Shown here: in pieces, positions 1 through 9,340 of the stretch
How the letters are laid out: each line of letters begins with the position of its first letter
Numbering within the stretch: position 1 is the first letter of the stretch
Source of the DNA: Hyphomicrobiaceae bacterium
Lineage (GTDB): Bacteria; Pseudomonadota; Alphaproteobacteria; Rhizobiales; Hyphomicrobiaceae
Length of the DNA stretch: 64,000 nt
Assembly: GCA_021775735.1 (NCBI GenBank)
Contig: JAJFHG010000038.1
Coordinates: 40,213-104,212 of the forward strand
Reading direction: 5' to 3'
Notes under the pieces: generated by a model
Seen by the model: only the letters and a program-made list of their open reading frames with translations
The model's database searches: none
What the model was told of the DNA's origin: nothing
Program-made: the position numbers and the translations under genes

Positions 1-1
1 G

Positions 2-1876
2 GCACCGGTGATTTACCACGAACTAACGCGCGGTGGAGACAACAAGGCGCTCAAACAATGGGCTGCCAATCACTTGTGGTTGGCACAGCGCACGGGCGGC
101 ACACCACTGCATGGTATTGAGGTGACGAGCCGCATTGTGTTTGGCAAGGAAGCCAAGGACCTGACGACGGCTGAGCAGTTTCTTCTCGCATCTGCCGTTA
201 ATCGCCCGATTATACTTCTAGAAGGCAGCGACCGGCTCAATGCAGTCCGTCTGGATCGTTGGCGTTATATCGCGGAAGTACGCGCCAAGGCCTGTGCCAA
301 CAACATCATCAAAGATGATGAAGCCAAAAAGCAAATCCTGTTTGAGCTTGTTACACTTGCAGGCGGGCCTCCTGATCCACAGGTCAAGCCAAAGCTGCAA
401 AAGGCGCTCGACACGTATGCACCACGCCTCGCGCGTCGCGCAGAAGCCAACCCCATTATTCGGGCCAATGCTCTCATGCCAGCGGCCCGCTTCGGTATTC
501 GCGAAGAAATGAAGCAGGACTGGGGGTACGATTGGCGATCCTACGTTCGCGGTATAACGACAACATTTGATGCTGCGGACAACCTCGCGTTTTCAAAGCA
601 TGTTGAAACCACACTTGATAAACTCGAACAACGTTATCGCGAGCGTATTGGCTCCGACTATACGTTGAGCGCCAAGGTTGTATCCAATGATGTAAGCAAG
701 CGTCGGCCAAATATCATTGTTGCAGCTGCAGATGCCGCGGGACGCATCGTGCGTTACTTCGAGTCGGACCAGACTGCATCTTATTTCGGCTCAATGAATG
801 CGCGCAACCGAGACTCGGGTTTTTATGAAACGGTACGTGAAGGCCGGATGATTGCCTCCACCGGTAAAATGATCGCAGCCATTGCCATCGCCAACGAAGG
901 CCGTGATCAAGCCGGAACACTTTATCTCGACACGAAAGCACCCGCGCAAGGTCTTGAAACCTGTCGCCGCAACGGTAATCAACGTCATGGTCGCCGTGCC
1001 CTGGTTACCTTTGCATGCTCGCTAAACGATCCATTACTCAACCGGGCAGCCAAACTTGGCCAACGCCGCATTAAATCAATCATTGATACATTGGGCTTCA
1101 ACATGCCGCCTGCAAACGCCGATGGAGAAGGCACGCCGCCGTCGACAGCAGCTGTGTTGGGCCAGATATCCGGCAGTCCACGGCGCGTACACCATATGTC
1201 TTCTGTTGTTCTATCGTCTCTCTTGGGGCGACATACCCAACCTGTGCAAGAACCATCTCTGGTCAAAGCCTATGACTATATTAGCCCTGAGCTCGCTGAA
1301 AGTGCCTCACAGAAAGTAACGTCAATTGTGCCAAACAAGGTCATGCGACCACGCGCAAACTGGATGGTACGTCGCCTGTTACAAGCCCCACTTTGCTATC
1401 ACATAAAAGGCAAATCGCACGGCACGCTCAAGTCACTGTCAAAGTGGTGCGCAAGACGCCGACCCGACCTCAATTTTCACTTTGCGAAAACCGGCACACA
1501 AGTAACCGAAGACCCAGACGCAACAGTTGACGCATGGGCAACGGGCGGCCTCCAATTTTCGAACGGCGCCGCCTATTCATATGTTGTTGTTGTTGGCACT
1601 GGATCAGCACGTATGCCATGGGCTCGTCGTCTGCATTCCTCGCAAATCGCTGCGCCCCTACTGGAAACACTGTTAAAGGATTTAAAAATTCACGCAAAAG
1701 CACACCCGCATCGTGAGCTTTTGCCAAAACCCGCGCCTCGGCCGATCGCAAAGCTGAAACAACCAGCATCACTCACAACCGGTGCTCTTTCTTCGACATT
1801 AGAAAGACGGGGCGCAAAAAAATCCGCAGTTACGCCATTGGATTTACAAATGCGTGCATTGCGACAAGGTCAATAA
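2..1876 (+). CDS. Class A penicillin-binding protein, 5' end cut by window edge
   Basis: The reading frame is open to the left edge, so the true start lies outside. Counting from the GTG at position 8, about 620 residues remain. The first ~75 look like the end of a GT51 glycosyltransferase domain (the LTTAEQFLLAS stretch resembles the LSLAEAALLA motif). A transpeptidase domain follows, with the three penicillin-binding motifs in order: STGK at 284-287 (nucleophile Ser), SLN at 338-340 and KTGT at 494-497. The protein should polymerise and cross-link peptidoglycan in the periplasm. The part with the membrane anchor and catalytic Glu of the glycosyltransferase is missing here. It ends 42 bases before the convergent rpe gene. 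The linkers are unusually divergent from well-known PBP1 proteins, so a specialised class A enzyme is likely. Confidence 0.8.
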   Translation, partial: APVIYHELTRGGDNKALKQWAANHLWLAQRTGGTPLHGIEVTSRIVFGKEAKDLTTAEQFLLASAVNRPIILLEGSDRLNAVRLDRWRYIAEVRAKACANNIIKDDEAKKQILFELVTLAGGPPDPQVKPKLQKALDTYAPRLARRAEANPIIRANALMPAARFGIREEMKQDWGYDWRSYVRGITTTFDAADNLAFSKHVETTLDKLEQRYRERIGSDYTLSAKVVSNDVSKRRPNIIVAAADAAGRIVRYFESDQTASYFGSMNARNRDSGFYETVREGRMIASTGKMIAAIAIANEGRDQAGTLYLDTKAPAQGLETCRRNGNQRHGRRALVTFACSLNDPLLNRAAKLGQRRIKSIIDTLGFNMPPANADGEGTPPSTAAVLGQISGSPRRVHHMSSVVLSSLLGRHTQPVQEPSLVKAYDYISPELAESASQKVTSIVPNKVMRPRANWMVRRLLQAPLCYHIKGKSHGTLKSLSKWCARRRPDLNFHFAKTGTQVTEDPDATVDAWATGGLQFSNGAAYSYVVVVGTGSARMPWARRLHSSQIAAPLLETLLKDLKIHAKAHPHRELLPKPAPRPIAKLKQPASLTTGALSSTLERRGAKKSAVTPLDLQMRALRQGQ

Positions 1877-1918
1877 GGCACGCCGGGGAAAAACCAAAGA
1901 ACGTCTACATCTGATTTT

Positions 1919-2596
1919 TTAGGACTGCGCGGCTAACGCTGCTGAACGGATCGCGTCAATATTCTTTTTATACGCATCAGGTGTGCCACCCTTAAAAACG
2001 GCTGATCCTGCAACAAGGATGTTGGCACCCGCGGCAACAACCAACGGTGCGGTTTCGGTCGTGACACCACCATCAACTTCAATATCAATATCTCGGTCTC
2101 CAACCATTGCTTTCACAGCACGTATTTTATCAAGCACAGCTGGAATAAAGGCCTGTCCACCAAAGCCAGGATTGACCGTCATCAACAAAATCAAGTCGAC
2201 CCGATCCAAAACGTTCTGGATGATATCAACCGGCGTTGCTGGGTTGATCGCAACGCCTGCTTTCTTGCCTAACCCACGAATGGCCTGAAGGCTGCGATCC
2301 AAGTGCAAACCTGCTTCTGCGTGAACCGTAATAATATCAGAACCCGCATCTGCGAAATCAGAAAGATAAGGGTCAGCGGGCGCGATCATCAAATGACAAT
2401 CAAACACCTTATCACTTGCATTTCTGATGGTTTTTATGATCGGTGGGCCAAAGGTGATATTGGGGACAAAGTGACCGTCCATAACATCAAGGTGGATCCA
2501 ATCGCCACCAGCGTTAGCAACCGCGGTGACCTCTTCTCCGAGACGTGAAAAGTCTGAAGACAGGATGGAAGGCGCAATGCGTAATTGGCGTGGCAT
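1919..2596 (-). CDS. rpe: Ribulose-phosphate 3-epimerase
   Basis: This enzyme interconverts ribulose-5-phosphate and xylulose-5-phosphate in the pentose phosphate and Calvin cycles. It is a cytoplasmic TIM barrel. Visible hallmarks are the N-terminal [10 protein letters not shown], the metal and active-site stretch [16 protein letters not shown], and the phosphate-binding NPGFGGQ and DGGV motifs. I chose the ATG at 2596, which gives 225 residues, the usual family length. A longer GTG start at 2635 would add 13 residues unlike the family. It lies on the same strand as, and downstream of, prkB and fbp, so all three may be cotranscribed, although about 170 bases separate it from prkB. That neighbourhood points to use in carbon fixation. 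Confidence 0.95.
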   Translation of the reverse strand: MPRQLRIAPSILSSDFSRLGEEVTAVANAGGDWIHLDVMDGHFVPNITFGPPIIKTIRNASDKVFDCHLMIAPADPYLSDFADAGSDIITVHAEAGLHLDRSLQAIRGLGKKAGVAINPATPVDIIQNVLDRVDLILLMTVNPGFGGQAFIPAVLDKIRAVKAMVGDRDIDIEVDGGVTTETAPLVVAAGANILVAGSAVFKGGTPDAYKKNIDAIRSAALAAQS

Positions 2597-2762
2597 AATT
2601 GATGGCCCTTTTGCCGCCGACACGTGAATCGGCACCAGATTAGAGCACTTCCTTAAAGCGGCCCAGCCAGAAAGGCCAGGGCATCGGAGCGCAAAAATTC
2701 AGCAATACACACCTAGTCCAATCCTACTGCCCGTTGCATGAATTGATTTTTGCCAGTTGGAG

Positions 2763-3641
2763 CTAGAAGAAGGTCCGTCGCTTGCGTTCCATCAACTTTA
2801 GAATCAAGGGTGTCAAAATCAGCTGCATGGCTAGGTCTTGTTTACTACCTGGAATAACAATGGAATTGGCGCGAGACATAAAACTGTCGTGGATCATTGA
2901 CAGGAGATAGGAAAAATCAATGCCGCTTGGTTGCTTGAAGCGAACCACAATCATTGATTCATCAGGCGTTGGAATCCACCGTGCCACAAACGGGTTTGAA
3001 GTATCGACAATTGGTACGCGTTGGAAGTTGATATCTGTCTGAGTGAATTGCGGACATATATATTTTACATAGTCAGGCAAACGACGCAAAATCATGTCCG
3101 TTACAGCATCTGTTGAATAACCTCTGACCGCTTTGTCACGATGAATTTTTTGTATCCATTCGAGATTCAAAACCGGAACGACACCAATTTTTAAATCTGC
3201 CAGTTTTGCAATATCCACATTTTCTGACACAACGGCACCATGCAGTCCTTCATAAACGAGAAGATCGGTCCCGAACGGGAGGTCCTCCCATTCTGTAAAT
3301 GTGCCAACTTGCGTGCTAAACTTAAGAGCTTCGTGCTCATCGTGAATGTAGTGGCGACTTCGCCCCGTTCCCATGTCGCCGTAAGACTTAAAGACGCTTT
3401 CAAGTTCATTTAACAGATTAGCCTTCTCACCGAAGTGACTAAAATCTCGATTTCCTTTTGCTTCTTCTTCAGCAATTGCTTCAAGCATTTCCTCGCGGTT
3501 GTGGCGATGAAAACCATCCCCTGCCACGAATGCCGCATTGATGCCTTCGCGACGAAAAATATCGTCAAACGTGCGGCGAACCGACGTCGTTCCTGCGCCC
3601 GAAGAACCGGTGACGGAAATGATGGGATGTTTACCTGACAT
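2763..3641 (-). CDS. prkB: Phosphoribulokinase
   Basis: Phosphoribulokinase makes ribulose-1,5-bisphosphate from ribulose-5-phosphate and ATP, the step that primes RuBisCO. The protein has 292 residues, the length of the octameric proteobacterial form. The N-terminal P-loop reads GSSGAGTTS, followed by the characteristic DGFHRHNR segment and an arginine- and histidine-rich centre around GRSRHYIH. The ATG start is preceded by a purine-rich AGGATAAG. No RuBisCO gene is in this window, but this enzyme has hardly any other role, so RuBisCO is expected elsewhere. It lies between fbp and rpe on the same strand, 49 bases after fbp. Confidence 0.95.
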   Translation of the reverse strand: MSGKHPIISVTGSSGAGTTSVRRTFDDIFRREGINAAFVAGDGFHRHNREEMLEAIAEEEAKGNRDFSHFGEKANLLNELESVFKSYGDMGTGRSRHYIHDEHEALKFSTQVGTFTEWEDLPFGTDLLVYEGLHGAVVSENVDIAKLADLKIGVVPVLNLEWIQKIHRDKAVRGYSTDAVTDMILRRLPDYVKYICPQFTQTDINFQRVPIVDTSNPFVARWIPTPDESMIVVRFKQPSGIDFSYLLSMIHDSFMSRANSIVIPGSKQDLAMQLILTPLILKLMERKRRTFF

Positions 3642-3690
3642 TGTTTTTTAGACTTATCCTACATGCCCACTATCAGGCTACATCATTACT

Positions 3691-4740
3691 TTATGATCTG
3701 AAAAGACCACGGTTGCGAAACAATGGTGACCGTTCGCCATCGGCTACCGGTTCTTTGTGAAGCCGCATTACATAAGCAACTTCTTCTCGCGATCCGGCGA
3801 CCACAGGAATATGCTGATGCAGTGAACTCGGCTCAACTTCCAATATCCTTTCATGACCTGTCGAAGCCGCCCCGCCTGCCTGCTCAACGATAAAGGCAAA
3901 CGGATTTGCTTCGTACGTCGCACGAAGTCGTCCATCTTTGTAGCCGGGACGTAGGTCACCTGGATAGAGAAAGATGCCACCACGCTTAAGAATACGATAG
4001 AATGCTGCAACGGGCGACGCCGTCCAACGCATATTGAAGTCTTTTTGGCGCGGTCCAGTGCGGCCACGATTGCAATCGCTGAAATATGTACGAATGGGTT
4101 GATCCCAATGGCGATAGTTGGATGCGTTAATGGCGTACTCGGTGGTCGTCGGGGGGATCTTTACCTTCTTATCCGTGCGCTTTAAAAGGCCATCGGTCAA
4201 ATCCAGAGTAAACAAATCCGTTCCTGAACCAAGCGTCAGCACCAAGACAGTTTGCGGACCGTAGAGAAAAAATCCAGCGGCAACCTGATCCAAGCCCCGT
4301 CGGAGAAACGGCGCATTGGTATCGTGGTCCGATGCCTGCTTGCTGAATGGTAGTACTGAAAAAATTGTACCGACAGGTGCATTAATTGCAGCGTTGGAAG
4401 ACCCATCAATTGGATCGAGGGCCACACACAGTGCCGCTGTTTTATTCAACAACACTGCATCATCAAGTTCTTCTGATACGACGGAAGCAACTGGTGCGGA
4501 CCGCATAGATTCCAATAAAATATCGTTTGCAATCACATCGATTTGTTTTTGCATATCGACGCCAGTGCGTTTACCAGTTGTCTCAACAAGCGGTACCGTC
4601 AAGCTTCCACCAAGAAGTAAATTTGAAATTTCAATGCATGCTGAGCAGAGCGAAAAAACAGTCTCGGCAATATCCTGACGCGCCGCATTCTCACCCGCCC
4701 AGGCATTCAAGCAACTTTTAAGATCTAACCTATCTGACAT
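3691..4740 (-). CDS. fbp: Fructose-1,6-bisphosphatase, class I
   Basis: This enzyme hydrolyses fructose-1,6-bisphosphate to fructose-6-phosphate in gluconeogenesis and the Calvin cycle. The metal-site signature is visible as ALDPIDGSSNAAIN, and the sugar-binding part as GGIFLYPGD followed by LRATYEANP. From the ATG at 4740 the product has 349 residues, normal for class I. The frame is open further up to 4797, with an alternative ATG at 4767, but those residues do not resemble the family. It is probably the first gene of an fbp-prkB-rpe group. The 214 bases upstream separate it from a divergent gene and should hold its promoter. No CbbR-type regulator gene is adjacent. Confidence 0.93.
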   Translation of the reverse strand: MSDRLDLKSCLNAWAGENAARQDIAETVFSLCSACIEISNLLLGGSLTVPLVETTGKRTGVDMQKQIDVIANDILLESMRSAPVASVVSEELDDAVLLNKTAALCVALDPIDGSSNAAINAPVGTIFSVLPFSKQASDHDTNAPFLRRGLDQVAAGFFLYGPQTVLVLTLGSGTDLFTLDLTDGLLKRTDKKVKIPPTTTEYAINASNYRHWDQPIRTYFSDCNRGRTGPRQKDFNMRWTASPVAAFYRILKRGGIFLYPGDLRPGYKDGRLRATYEANPFAFIVEQAGGAASTGHERILEVEPSSLHQHIPVVAGSREEVAYVMRLHKEPVADGERSPLFRNRGLFRS

Positions 4741-4954
4741 CAACGTCCCAAATTTATACCAATCCATGTTCTGACAGTGTAATGTACACAAGTTCATTTC
4801 TCAAACTTGCACATGTCACAGCACCAGACCCACCGGTGTAACACATTCTCCTGCACTCAGCGTATATGTCCCTAAAATAAAGCCGCTTGCAGAGGATCGT
4901 TTTTTATCGCACATAAAGGATATTAATGCTGTGAGAATTTAGGAATTTAGTGCC

Positions 4955-5608
4955 ATGGGATTTTCTTCTTCCAACAATGATTCAAAGGAACGTCAAGTCA
5001 TTCCAGAGACCACAACACAAGATACGGCTCCGAAAACGCCAGCCAATTCTCAACAAGCAGAAACGATGCCGCCCAGTGCAGCTGGAGCGACAACCTACGT
5101 GGATGCGGACAAACTCGATTTGTCACCGGAAGACGCTCGCAAGCATGCGGCCATTGGCAAACAACTGGCCGCAGCCTTTGGCGAGCTGGTTACACTTCTG
5201 ATGCGCTCGGAAACGGACCGCAAGCGGCCCATTGCTGACCTTGAATGGATGATCGCACCCGCCATCGCCACCGGTCAGTTTGCCATCGCCGATGCCCAAT
5301 CAAAAAAAACTGGGGCTATTTCTCCTGTCGGAGCCGTTTTGTGGGCACTGGTTTCAGATGATGTCGACAGGAGACTGTCTGACACGTCCGTGGAACAAGC
5401 CCAGCTAAGCCCTAACGAATGGCGGTCGGGCACCAAACCATGGATTGTCATGGCAATCGGCGATAAGCGCGTCGTCGCTGATCTTATCAAGAAGTTGTCA
5501 GAAAACGTCTTTAAAGGCCAAGCACCAAAAATTCGCTCCCGCGACAGTGACGGCAAGATTGTTGTTGGACGTGTTAAGGCAACAGACCAATCAGAAGCTA
5601 CACGTTAG
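4955..5608 (+). CDS. HlyC-like toxin-activating lysine acyltransferase family protein
   Basis: The protein has 217 residues. The first ~65 are low-complexity (rich in Thr, Gln, Pro, Ala) and the rest matches the HlyC/CyaC fold. Recognisable parts are PIADLEWMIAPAIATGQF, then SPVGAVLWALVSDDVDRRL, and a C-terminal EWRSGTKPWIV with VFKGQ and KIRSRDSDGK. HlyC enzymes transfer a fatty acyl chain from acyl carrier protein to lysines of RTX toxins. Where HlyC has its essential His in the SPLHRNWP context, this protein reads SETDRKRP by eye, with Asp at the His position. No RTX toxin or type I exporter is nearby. It may act on another substrate or be catalytically altered. It is divergent from fbp and convergent with ugd, with one base between stops. 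Confidence 0.72.
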   Translation: MGFSSSNNDSKERQVIPETTTQDTAPKTPANSQQAETMPPSAAGATTYVDADKLDLSPEDARKHAAIGKQLAAAFGELVTLLMRSETDRKRPIADLEWMIAPAIATGQFAIADAQSKKTGAISPVGAVLWALVSDDVDRRLSDTSVEQAQLSPNEWRSGTKPWIVMAIGDKRVVADLIKKLSENVFKGQAPKIRSRDSDGKIVVGRVKATDQSEATR

Positions 5609-5609
5609 C

Positions 5610-7010
5610 TTAAGCGATAGCCAATTTTTTTAACTCGCCAGCCTGTGGCATGTCTTCTGTCTCGAGTTCCTGCGTAACATGCTCAAGACCAAGCGATTGG
5701 CCGCGACCAATACCAAAATATTTAAAACCAGCTGCGTGTGCGAGTTCGCATTGGAAAACATTACGCATATCAATCAACGTATCGCCACGCATGACCTCTT
5801 TGGCATCTACCAAATCAAGGGCACGAAATTCATTCCATTCTGTCAATACCGTTGTGATGTCCGCGTCTGACATAGCCTCAAGAGCAGTCTCGCACCAGAT
5901 AACACCGGGCAGCAATGAAGCTGCATTGTCACGACCTTCCGGATCATAGACTTTTATTGTTGCACCACGTTCTTGCAACATCGGCACGATTACCAGACTT
6001 GGCGCATCGCGCATATCATCGGTGTTTGGTTTGAAGGTTGCGCCGAGGACAGCAATTGTCTTGCCGCGTACGCTACCGCCAACGATACGCTCAATGCGCC
6101 CAGCGATGGCGAGTTTACGTTCCTCATTGACGGTTTGAACCTGTTCAATCAACGACAAAGGCGTTTTATTTTCGCGACCTGTGCGTATAATTGCTGAAAC
6201 GTCTTTCGGGAAACACGACCCCCCATAACCTGGGCCAGGGTGTAAAAACTTGTCGCCAATGCGTCTGTCCTTGCCGATGGCATGTGCCACTTCCTGAACA
6301 TTGGCTCCGACTTCTTCGCACAGATCTGAAACTTCATTGATGAAACTGATCTTCATGGCGAGAAAAGCATTGGCTGCATATTTAGCAAGCTCTGCTGATT
6401 CTCTGCTGACAAACACAACCGGAGCGCTTCTGAGTGAAAGCGGATGATACACCCGCTCCATCACTTTGCGTGCATCATCATTGTCAACACCAATTAAAAC
6501 CCGATCCGGGTGGGTGAAGTCTTGGATGGCCGAACCTTCGCGCAAGAATTCCGGGTTAGAACAGACGGAAAAATCAGCATCAGGGCGTAGTTCGCGCAAC
6601 CGACGCTCAATCTCACGGCTTGTTCCAACGGGCACCGTTGATTTTGTCGTAATAACGGTATAGCCAGCTAGATGTGGCGCTAATTCCTCGATCGCCGAAT
6701 AAACATAGGACAGGTCAGCATAGCCATCGCCACGGCGCATGGGTGTGCCAACAGCTAAGAACACAACATCAGCATCTGCGACAGCGGGGCCAAGATTATC
6801 TGAAAACGTAAGTCGGCGCGCTTTCATATTGCGCAGCATCAGGTCATCAAGGCCCGGTTCAAAAATCGGCGGCACGCCAGAGCGCAACTTTTTAAGACGC
6901 GAATGGTCCTTATCAACACACGTCACTGTCCAGCCAAATTCGGAAAAGCAAACCGCAGACACCAGCCCGACATAGCCCGCTCCGATCATGCAAATTTTCA
7001 ACGCCGTCAT
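5610..7010 (-). CDS. ugd: UDP-glucose 6-dehydrogenase
   Basis: This enzyme oxidises UDP-glucose to UDP-glucuronate with two NAD molecules, feeding capsule, exopolysaccharide or lipid A modification. The Rossmann motif is GAGYVGLVSA near the N-terminus, and the catalytic Cys lies in GPGYGGSCFPKD. The C-terminal UDP-binding domain contains VLGATFKPNTDDMRDAPS. From the ATG at 7010 there are 466 residues. The frame extends to a TTG at 7034, which is less likely. No strong ribosome-binding site is seen at the chosen start. It stands alone between convergent and same-strand neighbours, and no other polysaccharide gene is nearby. Confidence 0.95.
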   Translation of the reverse strand: MTALKICMIGAGYVGLVSAVCFSEFGWTVTCVDKDHSRLKKLRSGVPPIFEPGLDDLMLRNMKARRLTFSDNLGPAVADADVVFLAVGTPMRRGDGYADLSYVYSAIEELAPHLAGYTVITTKSTVPVGTSREIERRLRELRPDADFSVCSNPEFLREGSAIQDFTHPDRVLIGVDNDDARKVMERVYHPLSLRSAPVVFVSRESAELAKYAANAFLAMKISFINEVSDLCEEVGANVQEVAHAIGKDRRIGDKFLHPGPGYGGSCFPKDVSAIIRTGRENKTPLSLIEQVQTVNEERKLAIAGRIERIVGGSVRGKTIAVLGATFKPNTDDMRDAPSLVIVPMLQERGATIKVYDPEGRDNAASLLPGVIWCETALEAMSDADITTVLTEWNEFRALDLVDAKEVMRGDTLIDMRNVFQCELAHAAGFKYFGIGRGQSLGLEHVTQELETEDMPQAGELKKLAIA

Positions 7011-7183
7011 CCCCAGGTTAACGCAGCGTGTCAAAACGAAACGCCACGCCTTAAAGATTCTGGGAACACTATGGGCCAGGAGGTTTAAGGCGAAGTTGAC
7101 GGTTGGAAAACAGTTTGCATTTCAGAGGAGGCAGAAGGCAAATTTAGCCGCCAAAACTTAAGCTTTTGGCGGCTAAAAGTCTT

Positions 7184-8860
7184 TTAGAACAGGCCTTGAA
7201 CGAGGCCGTCATCGTCCAGGCAAATCGAATCTGCCGCTGGTTTGCGGGGCAGGCCTGGCATTGTCATGATGGCACCCGTGACAACCACGACAAATTCAGC
7301 GCCAGCCGACAGGCGCAGCTCTCGGATCGGGACGATGTGTCCTTCAGGCGCTCCACGCTTCGTCGGATCCGTTGAGAATGAATATTGGGTCTTGGCCATA
7401 CATACAGGTAGATGTCCGTAACCTGCGTCTTCCAAATCCTTAAACATCTTCTCTACGCTCGCGTCGCATGAGATATCAGCAGCGCGATAAATTTCAGTCG
7501 CAACGGTTTTAACCTTGTCACGCAGCGGCATGTCATCTGGATAAAGCGGTTTGAAGTTCGCCTTACCTTCTCCCAGCATGCTGGTGATATGTTGGGCCAG
7601 GCCTTCTGTACCAGCACCACCATCAGACCAGTGAGAGCAGGCAAAGGCGCGCGTGCCCATGGACTCAGCGGCCTTCATCACTTCTTGCACTTCTGCATCA
7701 GTATCCGTGATAAATTTGTTGACCGCTACAACGGCAGGCACACCAAACTTGTTCACATTTTCAATGTGACGCCGCAAGTTGGCGCAGCCTTCTGCAACTG
7801 CTGCCACATTTTCATTTTTGAGACCGTCCTTAGCGACTCCGCCGTGCATTTTAAGCGCCCTGACCGTTGCAACAATAACGACAGCTTCTGGTTTCAACCC
7901 TGCTTTACGGCACTTAATATCGAAAAATTTCTCGGCGCCGAGGTCTGCACCAAAGCCGGCCTCAGTCACAACGATGTCGGACAGCTTCAAAGCGGTTTTG
8001 GTCGCTAGAACCGAGTTGCACCCATGCGCGATATTGGCAAACGGACCGCCGTGGATGAACACAGGGTTATTCTCCAACGTTTGCACCATGTTTGGCATTA
8101 ATGCATCTTTGAGCAACACCGTCATTGCACCCTGGCCATTGACCGCACTGGCTTTAATTGGCTTGCGGTCGCGCGTATAGCCGACGACGATGTTACCAAG
8201 ACGGCGCTCAAGGTCTTTCAGGTCCATGGCCAGACACAGAATGGCCATCACCTCAGATGCAACGGTAATGTCAAAACCGTCTTCGCGCGGGAAACCATTC
8301 GCAACACCGCCAAGTGAATTGACAATCGAACGCAACGCGCGGTCATTCATGTCAACGACGCGTTTCCAGGCAACACGTCGGGAATCAATCTCAGCCCCGT
8401 TGCCCCAATAGATATGATTGTCGATCAATGCAGATAGTAGACTATGCGCTGACGTGATGGCGTGAAAATCTCCGGTGAAGTGGAGATTGATATCTTCCAT
8501 TGGGACGACCTGGGCATATCCGCCACCGGCTGCGCCACCTTTCATGCCAAAGCATGGACCGAGCGAAGGCTCGCGCAAGCAGCACATGGCTTTTTGGCCG
8601 ATGCGATTGAGGCCATCTGTCAAACCTACTGTCGTGGTCGTCTTGCCTTCGCCAGCTGGCGTCGGGCTGATGGCTGTGACGAGGACCAACTTTCCATCCG
8701 GTTTGGACTGCAGTGACTGAATATAATCAGCAGTCAGCTTGGCCTTCGTCTTGCCGTAGGGAACAATAGCATCATCTGGCACCTCCAACTTAGCCGCGAT
8801 CTGACCAATCGGGAGTGGATTTGCCTCACGGGCAATTTCAATATCTGATTTGACGGTCAC
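7184..8860 (-). CDS. fhs: Formate--tetrahydrofolate ligase
   Basis: This ligase joins formate to tetrahydrofolate with ATP to give 10-formyl-THF. That is the entry of formate into the serine cycle and purine synthesis. It has 558 residues with the P-loop [13 protein letters not shown] and the conserved segments [21 protein letters not shown] (split here: EPSLGPCFG, then [12 protein letters not shown]) and [17 protein letters not shown] [17 protein letters not shown] near the C-terminus. The start is GTG, supported by a strong GGAGGAA seven bases upstream. It is the last of the serine-cycle genes reading leftward, separated from ppc by 480 bases that hold only a degenerate coding remnant. With the formate dehydrogenase at 40.6-44.9 kb it places formate at a branch between assimilation and oxidation. 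Confidence 0.97.
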   Translation of the reverse strand: MTVKSDIEIAREANPLPIGQIAAKLEVPDDAIVPYGKTKAKLTADYIQSLQSKPDGKLVLVTAISPTPAGEGKTTTTVGLTDGLNRIGQKAMCCLREPSLGPCFGMKGGAAGGGYAQVVPMEDINLHFTGDFHAITSAHSLLSALIDNHIYWGNGAEIDSRRVAWKRVVDMNDRALRSIVNSLGGVANGFPREDGFDITVASEVMAILCLAMDLKDLERRLGNIVVGYTRDRKPIKASAVNGQGAMTVLLKDALMPNMVQTLENNPVFIHGGPFANIAHGCNSVLATKTALKLSDIVVTEAGFGADLGAEKFFDIKCRKAGLKPEAVVIVATVRALKMHGGVAKDGLKNENVAAVAEGCANLRRHIENVNKFGVPAVVAVNKFITDTDAEVQEVMKAAESMGTRAFACSHWSDGGAGTEGLAQHITSMLGEGKANFKPLYPDDMPLRDKVKTVATEIYRAADISCDASVEKMFKDLEDAGYGHLPVCMAKTQYSFSTDPTKRGAPEGHIVPIRELRLSAGAEFVVVVTGAIMTMPGLPRKPAADSICLDDDGLVQGLF

Positions 8861-8963
8861 TAGATTTCCTCCGAACGTTTTTTATAATTTAGGGCTTGAG
8901 CCCTCAAAACCGCAACAAACGTCTCATTCCAATTATATATATTGGCCGTTTCTACGTCATTAG

Positions 8964-9327
8964 CCAAGCTACAAGCACAATGTCTCTGGCCAGGTCGCGC
9001 TAGAAAGCTATGATAGCGAACCACCTTCAATCGGTGGAGATGCAAACAAGGACGAACTTTTCACGTCGGCCTCGTTGGTATCGTTTTTCAAGCAGCACAT
9101 TACTCAGAACGCCCACCATGCGCCACAGACCCCACTATCTTCAACTCCGCCTTGCCGCTCGACCAAGATTTTGCTGCGGTTGTTTATGCCTCGATCGGCC
9201 CGATCGCGTCAGAGCACGGCGCATATTTAGGCTCACCCGTGCGCTTAAGTCCTCAATCGCCAAACAACGCAAGGCGCTGGAGGATAAAACCGCCAAGGTT
9301 GCACCACCACGAGCGGTAGTTGATTAG
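8964..9327 (+). pseudogene. Possible frameshifted coding remnant between fhs and ppc
   Basis: No intact gene fits here, yet all three plus-strand frames contain protein-like segments that follow one another. Frame 3 is open from 8964 and reads SYDSEPPSIGGDANKDELFT around 9003-9062. Frame 2 then gives IFNSALPLDQDFAAVVYASI and IGPIASEHGAY around 9136-9230. Frame 1 finally gives RALKSSIAKQRKALEDKTAK up to a TAG at 9325. Two frameshifts would be needed to join them. I do not recognise the family. Chance or sequencing error remain possible. Confidence 0.3.
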
Positions 9328-9340
9328 CGCCAGCGCGATG

